Positions 37,076 through 44,903 of a DNA stretch of 64,000 nt are shown here, in pieces. The notes under the pieces are model-generated. The model ran no database searches, was not told where the DNA came from, and worked only from the letters and a program-made list of their open reading frames with translations. The DNA lies in NCBI GenBank assembly GCA_029945425.1, contig JAQSDV010000002.1, positions 1 through 64,000 on the forward strand, written 5' to 3'. The DNA is from a bacterium (lineage in GTDB: Bacteria > Pseudomonadota > Alphaproteobacteria > Micavibrionales > UBA2020). Numbering within the stretch: position 1 is the stretch's first letter; the number at the start of each line of letters is the position of its first letter. The translations under genes and the position numbers were made by a program.

Positions 37076-37861
37076 TTAAAGCTCAATCACAAGCCCGTCA
37101 TAGGCAAGTTCCACGTTCGCGGGCAACATTTTCGACACCGAGTCGTAATCGATCGTGTAGTCGAGATGCGTCAGATAGGTTTTCTTCACGCCGAATTTCT
37201 GCGCCCATGCCACGGATTTTTCGACATAGGAATGCGACTTGTCGGTGCCGGTCAGGCAGTTGCAATCCACCATCCAGACATCGAGGCCGTAGAGATGTTC
37301 TTCGCTTTCCGGCGGGAAATCGTTCACATCGGTTGAATACGCGAATTTGCCGAGCTTCATGCCGACCGACTGGATGCGGCCATGCATCTGCCAGAATGTC
37401 TGGATATCGAGCGTGCCGATTTTCATTTTTTCGGGCGGGATCATTTCGATCCAGTAGGGGCGCGCGCCGCCGGTGTATTCAAGCTTGATGGCGGGGTCGA
37501 ACATATACCACCAGACTTTTTCGATATCCTTGCGCGTCGCGCGGTCGACATACATGGGCAAATTTTTGCCGTCGCGGTGCGACATCAGGATCGGCAGGTG
37601 GAACATGCCGGCGATATGGTCGGCATGGGGATGCGTGAAAAAAGTCGCGTCCCATTTGCTGATATTGTGGCGCGCCAGCTGTTCTTTCACATCCGGCCCC
37701 ATATCGACAAGGACGGAGGTCGTTCCGTCATCGATGAAGATCGAGGGAGTCGTGCGCTTGTTGCGCGGCTGTTTCGGGTCGCAAGCGCCCCAGCCGCCGC
37801 CGGCATAGGGAACGCCATATGCGGAGCCGCTGCCGAGCACAGTAATTTTCATGATGGTCAC
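37076..37861 (-). CDS. MBL-fold metallohydrolase (PhnP/PqqB-like)
   Basis: 261 residues. The metallo-beta-lactamase motif THPHADHIAGM lies near 77-87, preceded by GSGSAYGVPYAGG (typical of the PhnP/PqqB/RNase Z-like branch). Later DVNDFP and THLDYTIDYD carry the remaining metal ligands. The likely role is phosphodiester or cyclic-phosphate hydrolysis. GGAG sits five bases before the ATG. The nucleotidyltransferase gene ends 10 bp upstream on the same strand, so the two form an operon. Confidence 0.88.
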   Translation of the reverse strand: MTIMKITVLGSGSAYGVPYAGGGWGACDPKQPRNKRTTPSIFIDDGTTSVLVDMGPDVKEQLARHNISKWDATFFTHPHADHIAGMFHLPILMSHRDGKNLPMYVDRATRKDIEKVWWYMFDPAIKLEYTGGARPYWIEMIPPEKMKIGTLDIQTFWQMHGRIQSVGMKLGKFAYSTDVNDFPPESEEHLYGLDVWMVDCNCLTGTDKSHSYVEKSVAWAQKFGVKKTYLTHLDYTIDYDSVSKMLPANVELAYDGLVIEL

Positions 37862-37870
37862 TCCGGAATA

Positions 37871-38959
37871 TTAGGGGCGCGGGGGCTTTTGTTTCTTCGG
37901 CGCGGCTGCGGATGCCGCAGGTGCGGAATCGTTCGCGGGCACGCCAAAGCTGCGCTTCAGGTGTTTCGGCACGACGCCGTTGAGCAGCACTTCTTCGCGG
38001 AAGAAGCGGATGGATTCCTTTTGCGCTTCGTACTTCTCGGGGAATACGCCTTTCAGCACGTCGGTCGCGTAATCCAGCGCGTCGACCAGCTTGCGGTCGG
38101 TGACTTTCTGCGTGAACAGCTTTTCCAGCTTGTCTGCCGCATTCACCATTTCCTCGTCGCCATGCTTGCGCACGAAATTGACGATCTCGTTGCCCAGATA
38201 GACGGCGGAATAGCCGGTCGGGCGGTAATCGGTCAGCACCTGCAGGAATTCAATCGCCGAGGTCACGATCGCGTGGTTGTCGACCACCGTGCGCGACATC
38301 TGGCCGCGCTTGATGTGCTTGTGCGTGACATACAGGTTGATCATCATTTCCTGCATCATCAGTTCCATGCGGTCGGCAAGGTTGGCGCCGGAGGTGTGTT
38401 CCTTGATGAAGTCCTTGGCGACCTGCGGCAGCTCGGCCGGTTTCTGGCCGTATTGTTCCGTCCATTTATAGTCAGGATCGGTGCTGAAAATGCGCGGCTT
38501 GATCGAGGTGGGTTTTGTCGGGGGCTGGCCCTTCATCGCCATATAAAGGTCGAACTGGTAGGTCATGTTGTCGTGTTCCGCGCTCTGCGCGATGAACATG
38601 AAACCGATGCCGCCGTAGTTTTCGACCAGACGGTCATGGCAGACGGTGACGACGCGGCCCTTGGAGGCGAGGAATTCGGAAACAGCTTCGTAAACTTGGG
38701 GGAGTTTGTTGGGGTCGACGACGGTGAACAGGTCGATGTCGGAGTGGTGGTCGGCGTGGCCGCGGCCGATGGAGCCGCGCAGGTAGGCTTCTTCAAGGAG
38801 GCCCTTGTCGCGGAGCATTTCGAAACAGCCCTGCAGAAGGTCGGCCTGCGGCAGGTGTTCCTGCTGGGTGGCCTTCAGGTGGGTCTTCAGTTCCACATCC
38901 GGAGCGCCGTTTGTCTTGTCGGCGGTCTTGGCGGTGTCCCACGCGTGTTTCAATTTCAT
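37871..38959 (-). CDS. Nucleotidyltransferase-domain protein
   Basis: 362 residues. The catalytic signature of the pol-beta-like superfamily, LRGSIGRGHADHHSDIDLF, lies near residues 60-80, giving the Gly-Ser and the Asp-x-Asp metal pair. The rest (about 130-330) is helical. Relatives include aminoglycoside-type and other small-molecule nucleotidyltransferases, but the target is unknown. A basic Pro/Lys tail ends the protein. Operon with the MBL hydrolase. Confidence 0.8.
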   Translation of the reverse strand: MKLKHAWDTAKTADKTNGAPDVELKTHLKATQQEHLPQADLLQGCFEMLRDKGLLEEAYLRGSIGRGHADHHSDIDLFTVVDPNKLPQVYEAVSEFLASKGRVVTVCHDRLVENYGGIGFMFIAQSAEHDNMTYQFDLYMAMKGQPPTKPTSIKPRIFSTDPDYKWTEQYGQKPAELPQVAKDFIKEHTSGANLADRMELMMQEMMINLYVTHKHIKRGQMSRTVVDNHAIVTSAIEFLQVLTDYRPTGYSAVYLGNEIVNFVRKHGDEEMVNAADKLEKLFTQKVTDRKLVDALDYATDVLKGVFPEKYEAQKESIRFFREEVLLNGVVPKHLKRSFGVPANDSAPAASAAAPKKQKPPRP

Positions 38960-39218
38960 ATGCTCGTCCCCGTACAGTTGGAAGCTATGGAAATATCTCT
39001 GCGCGGCTTGATTGTATATCTAATGAACATAAGACGGTCAATGGGGTACATAGAAACCATTGGTTACGTTGGGTTTTTAGAGATGGGCGTTTTCGTGACG
39101 GTTACAGAAATCGAGGACTTCTGCTCATTTCGAGCGATTCTCAAACTATGATATGATTGACATAATGATGATGAATTGCTAAAAACATCGAAAGTTAACG
39201 CTCAGCAGGGACGACACC

Positions 39219-39755
39219 ATGACCAAGGCATTCAAGGCAGGCGACATTTTCGTGGCACATCCGGGTCTGGATGCAGACGAAGATTTTGCCCGTGGCGTGT
39301 TCCTGATCATCAAGGCGGGCGATGCCGGCACACTGGCGGTCAATATCGCGGGCGCCGAGATCATGGACGGCAAGGTCACCAAATCCGGCCCCATCGATGG
39401 CCGCGCGCTGCTGTACCTGCGCAAGACGGACGAGAACCAGGGTCTGGTCATCGGCAACACCGGCTATTCCGCCAGCCCCATCTATCCCGATGCGGAAGGC
39501 ATGGCGCTGCTGGAGGATAAACCCGCCGATGCGCTGGCCCTGATGGGCTATGCAGGCTGGGGCAAGGGACAGCTGGCCAAGGAAGCGAAAGCGGGCGCAT
39601 GGTTTGAATCGACCGCCAGCCTCGAAGACATCATCCGCCTGCCGCAGGCGGAGCGCTGGGACGCAGCAAGCAAGGGCGTCGATTTCAACGCACCCCAACA
39701 AAACGAAAAACCTGCCGCGGCCAAGAAAAAGCCGGGCAAGTCTTTCGATCTGTAA
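39219..39755 (+). CDS. YqgE/AlgH family protein (UPF0301)
   Basis: 178 residues. FKAGDIFVAHPGLDADEDFA resembles the family's opening and LMGYAGWGKGQLAKEAKAGA is its strongest signature. A short basic tail follows. It is soluble; the function of the family is not settled. It is divergent from the nucleotidyltransferase gene, with a 260-bp gap. Confidence 0.82.
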   Translation: MTKAFKAGDIFVAHPGLDADEDFARGVFLIIKAGDAGTLAVNIAGAEIMDGKVTKSGPIDGRALLYLRKTDENQGLVIGNTGYSASPIYPDAEGMALLEDKPADALALMGYAGWGKGQLAKEAKAGAWFESTASLEDIIRLPQAERWDAASKGVDFNAPQQNEKPAAAKKKPGKSFDL

Positions 39756-39768
39756 TCTTCAAATCTGA

Positions 39769-40080
39769 TTAGTTGACGCAGCCGCCGCGATCTTGCGTGT
39801 GCTCGGTCAATTCTGCTTTCGACACGAAACCGTCGCGGTCTTCATCGATCGTCTCGAACAGCGGCAGGTCTGCCTTGTCCGCAGCGCGCATTTCGCGGTA
39901 ATTGATGCGGCCGTCGCGGTCGATATCGACCTGGCTGAATGTCTTGACGGACATGCTGCTGTCGCAGCCGCGGAGCCCGCCCATGTTGTTGCGGATATCC
40001 GGCATCTCGGCGGATGCGGAGACGGCATAGGCAAGAGCGATGGCAAAACCGGCGGGAATGAGAAGCGTGACGATTTTCAT
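39769..40080 (-). CDS. Exported EF-hand protein
   Basis: 103 residues. A signal peptide (MKIVTLLIPAGFAIALAYAV, cleavage near ASA) is followed by two EF-hand loops, DIDRDGRINYRE and DEDRDGFVSKAE, both with the full set of calcium ligands. The predicted role is periplasmic calcium binding. The Met at 40080 is preferred because the signal begins there. Confidence 0.85.
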   Translation of the reverse strand: MKIVTLLIPAGFAIALAYAVSASAEMPDIRNNMGGLRGCDSSMSVKTFSQVDIDRDGRINYREMRAADKADLPLFETIDEDRDGFVSKAELTEHTQDRGGCVN

Positions 40081-40282
40081 TTGCGTGTCTCCCTCATGTT
40101 CGATACGCAACCAACGGCGCTTCTTTCACCTGGTTCCTTGTCACAGTACCGTCACAAATCATTACAAAACTGAATATTTTCAAGCGGGAACGCCAAATCT
40201 TCATAGGTGTTAGGATCACGCACAGGCAAAGAAAATCAATGCCCGCCCGATTCTAAAGCAATAATTCCCGAGGAGGGGAAAC

Positions 40283-40672
40283 ATGACTGCCCAGAACCTT
40301 GCTACGAACGCATCCGTCAATCCCGTGATCGTCGAACAGGCGCTGAACGCGCGCGGCGACAATGACGCGGTGTCCGGCCTGCAGCTGATCCGCGCCGCGA
40401 AAAAGGGCGACGATGAAAAACTGCGCGGGCTGATCGCAGCGGGCGTTACTGTCGATGCAGAGGATGAAAATGGCTGGACGGCGCTCGCCTGGGCTGTGAA
40501 GAACCGCCATGCCGATATCGCGCGTGTTTTGATCGATGCGGGCGCGAATGCCGAACACGAATCTCGCAACGGCTGGACCCCCATGGGACTGGCTGTAAAG
40601 TCGGGAAGCCCCTCGATTATTGCCATCGCGATGGGCGGTCTGGACCGGAAAGTGATCGCTTTTCCGCGCTAA
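40283..40672 (+). CDS. Ankyrin-repeat protein
   Basis: 129 residues. Two to three ankyrin units are visible: GLQLIRAAKKGDDEKLRGLI, DENGWTALAWAVKNRHADIA and SRNGWTPMGLAVKSGSPSII. AGGAGGGG precedes the ATG. Soluble; a protein-protein interaction role is expected. No linked partner. Confidence 0.85.
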   Translation: MTAQNLATNASVNPVIVEQALNARGDNDAVSGLQLIRAAKKGDDEKLRGLIAAGVTVDAEDENGWTALAWAVKNRHADIARVLIDAGANAEHESRNGWTPMGLAVKSGSPSIIAIAMGGLDRKVIAFPR

Positions 40673-40699
40673 TTGGCTGTTATCGTTGAATAATCACTT

Positions 40700-40888
40700 C
40701 GAATCCGATTGTCCTGTGCATAACTAGATTAATATGCGTATAATAGGACTTGTTCGAATTCACGTTGTGCATTGTTTACGGCCCTAAAGGCTTTCTCCAA
40801 GACATCGCTTTTGTTCGGATTGAGGAACCACGCAATGGTTGCAAGGTTTCGCTTCGCGCATTAAGCGCATCTAAAAATGGAGGCCAAT
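40700..40888 (+). promoter_or_regulatory. Long 5' leader of the cold-shock gene
   Basis: The roughly 200-bp region before the cold-shock start has no gene and several short complementary segments (for example ttgcaagg with complementary stretches nearby). Cold-shock mRNAs commonly have long structured leaders acting as thermosensors; that this one does is inference from position and length. Confidence 0.4.
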
Positions 40889-41095
40889 ATGGCACAAGGT
40901 ACAGTTAAATGGTTTAACGCTCAAAAAGGCTTCGGCTTTATTCAGCCCGATGGCGGTGGAGCAGATGTGTTCGTTCACATTTCCGCTGTTGAAGCAGCTG
41001 GCATGCGCGGCCTCAACGAAGGCGACAAGATCACCTTCGACGTGGCGACCGAACGCGGCAAAGCTGCTGCGACGAACCTGAAAAAAGCAGCGTAA
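40889..41095 (+). CDS. Cold-shock domain protein (CspA family)
   Basis: 68 residues with both RNA-binding motifs, KGFGFI and DVFVHI, in a single OB-fold domain (GTVKWFNAQKGFGFIQPDGG). I start at the second Met because GGAGG lies seven bases before it and the protein then matches the family length. It binds single-stranded RNA/DNA and melts RNA structures. Confidence 0.95.
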   Translation: MAQGTVKWFNAQKGFGFIQPDGGGADVFVHISAVEAAGMRGLNEGDKITFDVATERGKAAATNLKKAA

Positions 41096-41122
41096 GCTTC
41101 TTTTGATTGATTCAAGGGATAT

Positions 41123-41160
41123 CCCCGGCGCGCTATACCAGCCGCCGGGGATTCTCTTTT
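41123..41160 (+). terminator. Terminator of the cold-shock gene
   Basis: ccccggcg and cgccgggg form an 8-bp GC stem; the T-rich run attctctttt follows. It lies 28 bases after the stop codon. Confidence 0.85.
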
Positions 41161-41255
41161 CAGAGATTTTTCTACTTGATTGATACGCCTCCCCCCGCGC
41201 GATTTCCGCGCAATACCATGCAGCCCTTTGCTTTTATAAAGAAAGGATCCAAGCC

Positions 41256-41390
41256 ATGAACCGGGAGAATTTGTTCCACAAGAGCAAGGAACAGGACAAC
41301 AACCCCATCGCGATCAATATCCGCCCGCTTGACCCGCAGGACGAACCGCCGACGGTGAAACCCAAGCCGGAGAAAAAAGATGGTCAGTAG
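41256..41390 (+). CDS. Small hydrophilic protein (44 residues), first gene of a three-gene operon
   Basis: GAAAGGA precedes the ATG at good distance. The product is MNRENLFHKSKEQDNN then a Pro/Lys-rich tail (PPTVKPKPEKKDGQ), probably disordered. Its end overlaps the next start by 11 bp, indicating translational coupling. No family recognised. Confidence 0.65.
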   Translation: MNRENLFHKSKEQDNNPIAINIRPLDPQDEPPTVKPKPEKKDGQ

Positions 41391-41685
41391 CAGCAGCGAC
41401 GTCAAACTGCAGGCGAATGGCGATGCGCGCCCGCTGTTTCAATGCGTATCGTTCCACATCGATGAAATTCCCGACGACGCCGACCGCAGCGACCCCGGCA
41501 AGCTCGCCATCGCGCTCGCCACCAAAATTTTCGACCTGCAGCCCAAAGATTTGAACCCCAAGCATACCGGCAAATATTACGGCCGCGGCAAATACGGCCA
41601 TGTGTTCGAGGTACAGGTGATCTGGGACGTCGGCATCAACATTTCCGTGCGCAATCATCCCGCCGTACTGAATATTTTCGAATGA
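41380..41685 (+). CDS. Uncharacterised 101-residue protein, second gene of the operon
   Basis: Soluble, mixed charge (DEIPDDADRSDPGKLAIALA, then KHTGKYYGRGKYGHVFEVQV). The start overlaps the gene before and the stop overlaps the ATG of the gene after (ATGA). I do not recognise the family. Confidence 0.7.
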   Translation: MVSSSSDVKLQANGDARPLFQCVSFHIDEIPDDADRSDPGKLAIALATKIFDLQPKDLNPKHTGKYYGRGKYGHVFEVQVIWDVGINISVRNHPAVLNIFE

Positions 41686-41942
41686 AGAAGGCAGCAGGCA
41701 AGCAGCTGCCCGGCATCATTCCCGCACAAGTCATCGCAGATATCGGCAGAGCCGCGTTCGGCGTGCAGTGGCAGCCGCAACTCGCCCGCGCGCTGAAGGT
41801 TCCCGACCAGTCCGTGCGCCGCTGGACCAACGACGGCGCCCCCGTCGATACCTTGGCCAAACTCCGCACGCTCCTCACCGACCGCGCCGAAGAAATCACC
41901 CGCATGGCGGACCAGCTCGACGCCTACGACGTCAAAGATTAA
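41682..41942 (+). CDS. Small helical protein, putative DNA-binding regulator
   Basis: 86 residues. AAFGVQWQPQLARALKVPDQ followed by SVRRWTNDGAPV reads as a helix-turn-helix of the kind found in XRE-like or Cro-like proteins. Translationally coupled to the preceding gene. It could regulate its own operon; this is inferred. Confidence 0.65.
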   Translation: MKKAAGKQLPGIIPAQVIADIGRAAFGVQWQPQLARALKVPDQSVRRWTNDGAPVDTLAKLRTLLTDRAEEITRMADQLDAYDVKD

Positions 41943-41956
41943 ATCACCCTAATACC

Positions 41957-42036
41957 TTGTCATCCTGAGCGCAGCGAAAGATCCCCCTTGCGTGCCACAG
42001 ACAAGGGAGATCCTTCGCGTACGCTCGGGATGACAA
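41957..42036. repeat. 80-bp imperfect palindromic repeat element
   Basis: Begins ttgtcatcctgagcgcagcg and ends with its near reverse complement (cgctcgggatgacaa); inner arms cccccttg and caaggga also pair. This is the widespread intergenic palindrome type carrying tgtcatcctgagcg...ggatgaca. It sits between convergent genes and may act as a bidirectional terminator. Confidence 0.8.
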
Positions 42037-42072
42037 ATTCGAAATGGTGTTATTAAAAGCAGGGCAGGGCGC

Positions 42073-42369
42073 TCACGCCTGCCAGACCGCATATCCCTGT
42101 TCGCGCAAACCGGCCGCCAGTTCAATCTCCAGCTCCGCCGCTGCTTCATACGGCATGGGGTTATAGCAGGCAAACAAATCCGGCCGCAGCTTCAGCCCGA
42201 ATTTTTTCGCATAGCGGTTCGATTTATATCCGCGCTTGTGATTGGTAAACCGCATCTCCGGCGACATCCCCGTCGCCCCGACATAAAAACAGGGCTTCGA
42301 CGGATCATGATCCGGATTAGCCGCCCTGAATTTCCTGTCCTTCAAAACCTTCGCATCCAGCTCGATCAC
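42073..42369 (-). CDS. GIY-YIG-like nuclease-domain protein, possibly 5'-truncated
   Basis: 98 residues from a GTG start. The fold signature is VIELDAKVL ... CFYVGATGMSPEMRFTNHKRG, with the basic helix and a C-terminal Glu region (AAAELEIELAAGLRE). The frame stays open about 100 bp further upstream (ADQYFSAKHRKQHPEEAAW, with a coherent codon pattern) but offers no ATG before a stop at the edge of an AT-rich segment. The natural 5' end may have been lost when that segment arrived. Confidence 0.65.
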   Translation of the reverse strand: MIELDAKVLKDRKFRAANPDHDPSKPCFYVGATGMSPEMRFTNHKRGYKSNRYAKKFGLKLRPDLFACYNPMPYEAAAELEIELAAGLREQGYAVWQA

Positions 42370-42534
42370 ATAAACATTATGATGCCAAGCCGCTTCCTCA
42401 GGATGCTGCTTGCGATGCTTCGCGGAGAAATATTGGTCGGCGGTGATGATAACATGTACTCCGATTACTATTTAAATTTACTATAAAAAGATTAATAGTT
42501 ATTACCTTAAGCTTTACAAAATTTAGGAATTGAA

Positions 42535-43308
42535 ATGATTGAAAAATTTACTTTAAGCGGAGTAGTTCATCCTCAAAGAGCATGTTTTGGTGTGGATAGC
42601 GAAATTCCGGATTCCATTACATGGAATAACGGTGAGCAATTTTACAAAATAAATTACTCATTTAAGGCATCCGTACTAACAGCAAGTTTGGAAATCGAAA
42701 ACCGTACTGGTAACTATTGGGACATACGCAATCTTGTTAAATCAATTCTACAAAAACAGATTGATGCACGTGGATTTGATGTTAATAGAATTAATCAAAC
42801 TAGCGTCTTGGGACTAGATTTAGAGATTGTATCTCTCGTAGCTCTCGATAAAGGAGAACACTTCGATTTTCTTGATATCGAACATATATTCGAAAAGGGA
42901 AAGGCTCCCCAACTTCCAGATAACTTTCGTGTTCACGCTATACAAAACGATTCTTTATCTTTAGCTCTGGCTTGTTTTCGAGAGGCTATACGGCAACCCG
43001 ACGAAACTGCATATTTATATTACAGAGCAATTGAGGCTATAGCGTCGGAATTTCGCAAAGATAAAAGCCCTCAAGTTAAGTTAGGCAAGGCTGATTGGGA
43101 TACTTTCAGGGACGCATTAAATTTGGATAGAGACACCATTGATAGGTATGAGGCTCAAGGTATTGTTCGCCACGGCAGAATGATTTTTCAAACGTGGGAA
43201 GAGCGCAAAGATCAGCTGCTCATAGCTTGGAATATAATTTATCGATTTGGAATGTATCTAGAAAATGGCCAAACAAAACTTTCACTGGAAGTTTATAAGC
43301 TATTTTAA
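42535..43308 (+). CDS. AT-rich uncharacterised protein with a HEPN-like C-terminus
   Basis: 257 residues, soluble. The first 140 residues look beta-rich; the last 110 are helical (CFREAIRQPDETAYLYYRAI, then a conserved-looking IVRHGRMIFQTWEERKDQLL). This layout recalls Apea-like HEPN proteins, some of which are RNases in phage defence, but the R-x4-6-H motif is not clean. GC and codon use are far lower than the neighbours, so it is a recent arrival. Family call tentative. Confidence 0.6.
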   Translation: MIEKFTLSGVVHPQRACFGVDSEIPDSITWNNGEQFYKINYSFKASVLTASLEIENRTGNYWDIRNLVKSILQKQIDARGFDVNRINQTSVLGLDLEIVSLVALDKGEHFDFLDIEHIFEKGKAPQLPDNFRVHAIQNDSLSLALACFREAIRQPDETAYLYYRAIEAIASEFRKDKSPQVKLGKADWDTFRDALNLDRDTIDRYEAQGIVRHGRMIFQTWEERKDQLLIAWNIIYRFGMYLENGQTKLSLEVYKLF

Positions 43309-43428
43309 TGCGTTGTTATGCAAACCGCATCCCATTTGCCCCGCATCTAACCTCCCTATATACTAACCCCGCCTTACCCACTCACATTCATCCGCGTCGC
43401 TGATTTGACGGCGCGAAGGAGATTATTG

Positions 43429-44889
43429 ATGGCTGCGCCGAAAGTGAAACCGGTCAACGATTTGCTGGCGGGGGCGAAGTTTGCGGCTGCGCCTGCGGTT
43501 AATAATGTCATGGATGTCGACAAGGTCTTCGGGCGCAAGACGGTGGCCGATATTAAAAAGGGTCTCGCGCAACAGGGATGCGAATTCGTCAAGGTCGGGT
43601 TCTTCGACGTTGACGGCATCATGCGCGGCAAATACATGAAGATCGAAAAATTCCTCTCGGCGCTGGATAACGGCTTCGGTTTCTGCGACGTGGTGGTGGG
43701 CTGGGATTCCAACGACCAGCTGTATGACAGTTCAAAATTCACCGGCTGGCACACGGCCTATCCCGATGCGACCTGCCGCATCGTCACGGAATCCGTGCGC
43801 GCGCTGCCGTTCGAGCCCAATATTCCGCTGTTCATCGCCGAGCTTGCCGACCGCGGCGAACAGGTCTGCCCGCGCGGGTTGCTGAAACGCGTGCTGGCGC
43901 GCGCGGCCGATATGGGTTACTCCGTCACCGGCGCGGTTGAATTCGAATTCTTCATGTTCAACGAAACCCCCGAAAGCGTGCGGGCGAAAAACTACCAAAA
44001 CCTGCAGCCCATCACCCCCGGCAATTTCGGCTATTCGATGCTGCGGTCTTCCGTGCATGCAGATTTCTATCACGAGCTGCTGAACATGTGCCGCGACATG
44101 CGCATTCCGATTGAAGGCCTGCATACCGAAACCGGCCCCGGCGTGCTGGAGGCCGCGATCATGTATGACGAAGCGCTGGAAAGCGCGGACCGTGCCGCGC
44201 TATTCAAGACCTTCACCAAAGTCCTCGCGCAGAAACGCGGCTGGATGGCGGCGTTCATGGCGAAATGGAACAATAAAGTGCCCGGCCAGTCCGGCCATAT
44301 CCACATTTCGCTGAAGGATAAAAAATCCGGCAAGCCTGTGTTCCATGATCCCAAGAAGCCGCATAAAATGTCCGACACCATGCGCCACTTCCTCGGCGGG
44401 CAGCAGGCGTTGATGCCGGAATTCCTGTCGATGATCGCCTGCACGGTCAATTCCTACAGCCGCCTTGTGCCCGGTTACTGGGCGCCGACGAATGCGACAT
44501 GGGGCGTTGAAAACCGCACCACCGCGCTGCGCGTCATTCCGGGTTCGGACAAGGCGCAGCGGATCGAATACCGCATCGCCGCCGCCGACATCAATCCCTA
44601 TATCGCGCTCGCCGCCGCCATCGGTTCGGGCCTGTGGGGTGTGGAGCACGAGATCGAGCCGACCAAGATCGTGGAGGGCAACGCGTACGAGCAAAAATTC
44701 CCCGAGAAAATGCAGCTGCCGCAAACCCTGACCGAAGCCGCCGGACGCCTGCGCCAGTCGAAAGCCGCGCATGAATTGTTCGGCGACGTCTTCGTCGAAC
44801 ACTACGCGCAATCCCGCGAATGGGAAGAACGCGAATTCCGCAAATACGTCACCGACTGGGAACTCCAGCGGTATTTCGAAATCATCTAA
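43429..44889 (+). CDS. Glutamine-synthetase-family ligase (PuuA/FluG-like)
   Basis: 486 residues. The N-terminal beta-grasp part contains FFDVDGIMRGKYM; the catalytic part has AVEFEFFMF, GPGVLEAAI, PGQSGHIHISL, and the R-site VENRTTALRVIPGS. Relatives include gamma-glutamylpolyamine synthetase, which attaches glutamate to amines with ATP. AAGGAG precedes the ATG at 43429. It is the first gene of a four-gene operon with an ALDH, an aminotransferase and an Fe-ADH, which suits amine breakdown. Confidence 0.85.
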   Translation: MAAPKVKPVNDLLAGAKFAAAPAVNNVMDVDKVFGRKTVADIKKGLAQQGCEFVKVGFFDVDGIMRGKYMKIEKFLSALDNGFGFCDVVVGWDSNDQLYDSSKFTGWHTAYPDATCRIVTESVRALPFEPNIPLFIAELADRGEQVCPRGLLKRVLARAADMGYSVTGAVEFEFFMFNETPESVRAKNYQNLQPITPGNFGYSMLRSSVHADFYHELLNMCRDMRIPIEGLHTETGPGVLEAAIMYDEALESADRAALFKTFTKVLAQKRGWMAAFMAKWNNKVPGQSGHIHISLKDKKSGKPVFHDPKKPHKMSDTMRHFLGGQQALMPEFLSMIACTVNSYSRLVPGYWAPTNATWGVENRTTALRVIPGSDKAQRIEYRIAAADINPYIALAAAIGSGLWGVEHEIEPTKIVEGNAYEQKFPEKMQLPQTLTEAAGRLRQSKAAHELFGDVFVEHYAQSREWEEREFRKYVTDWELQRYFEII

Positions 44890-44903
44890 CGGAGCCATTC
44901 ACC

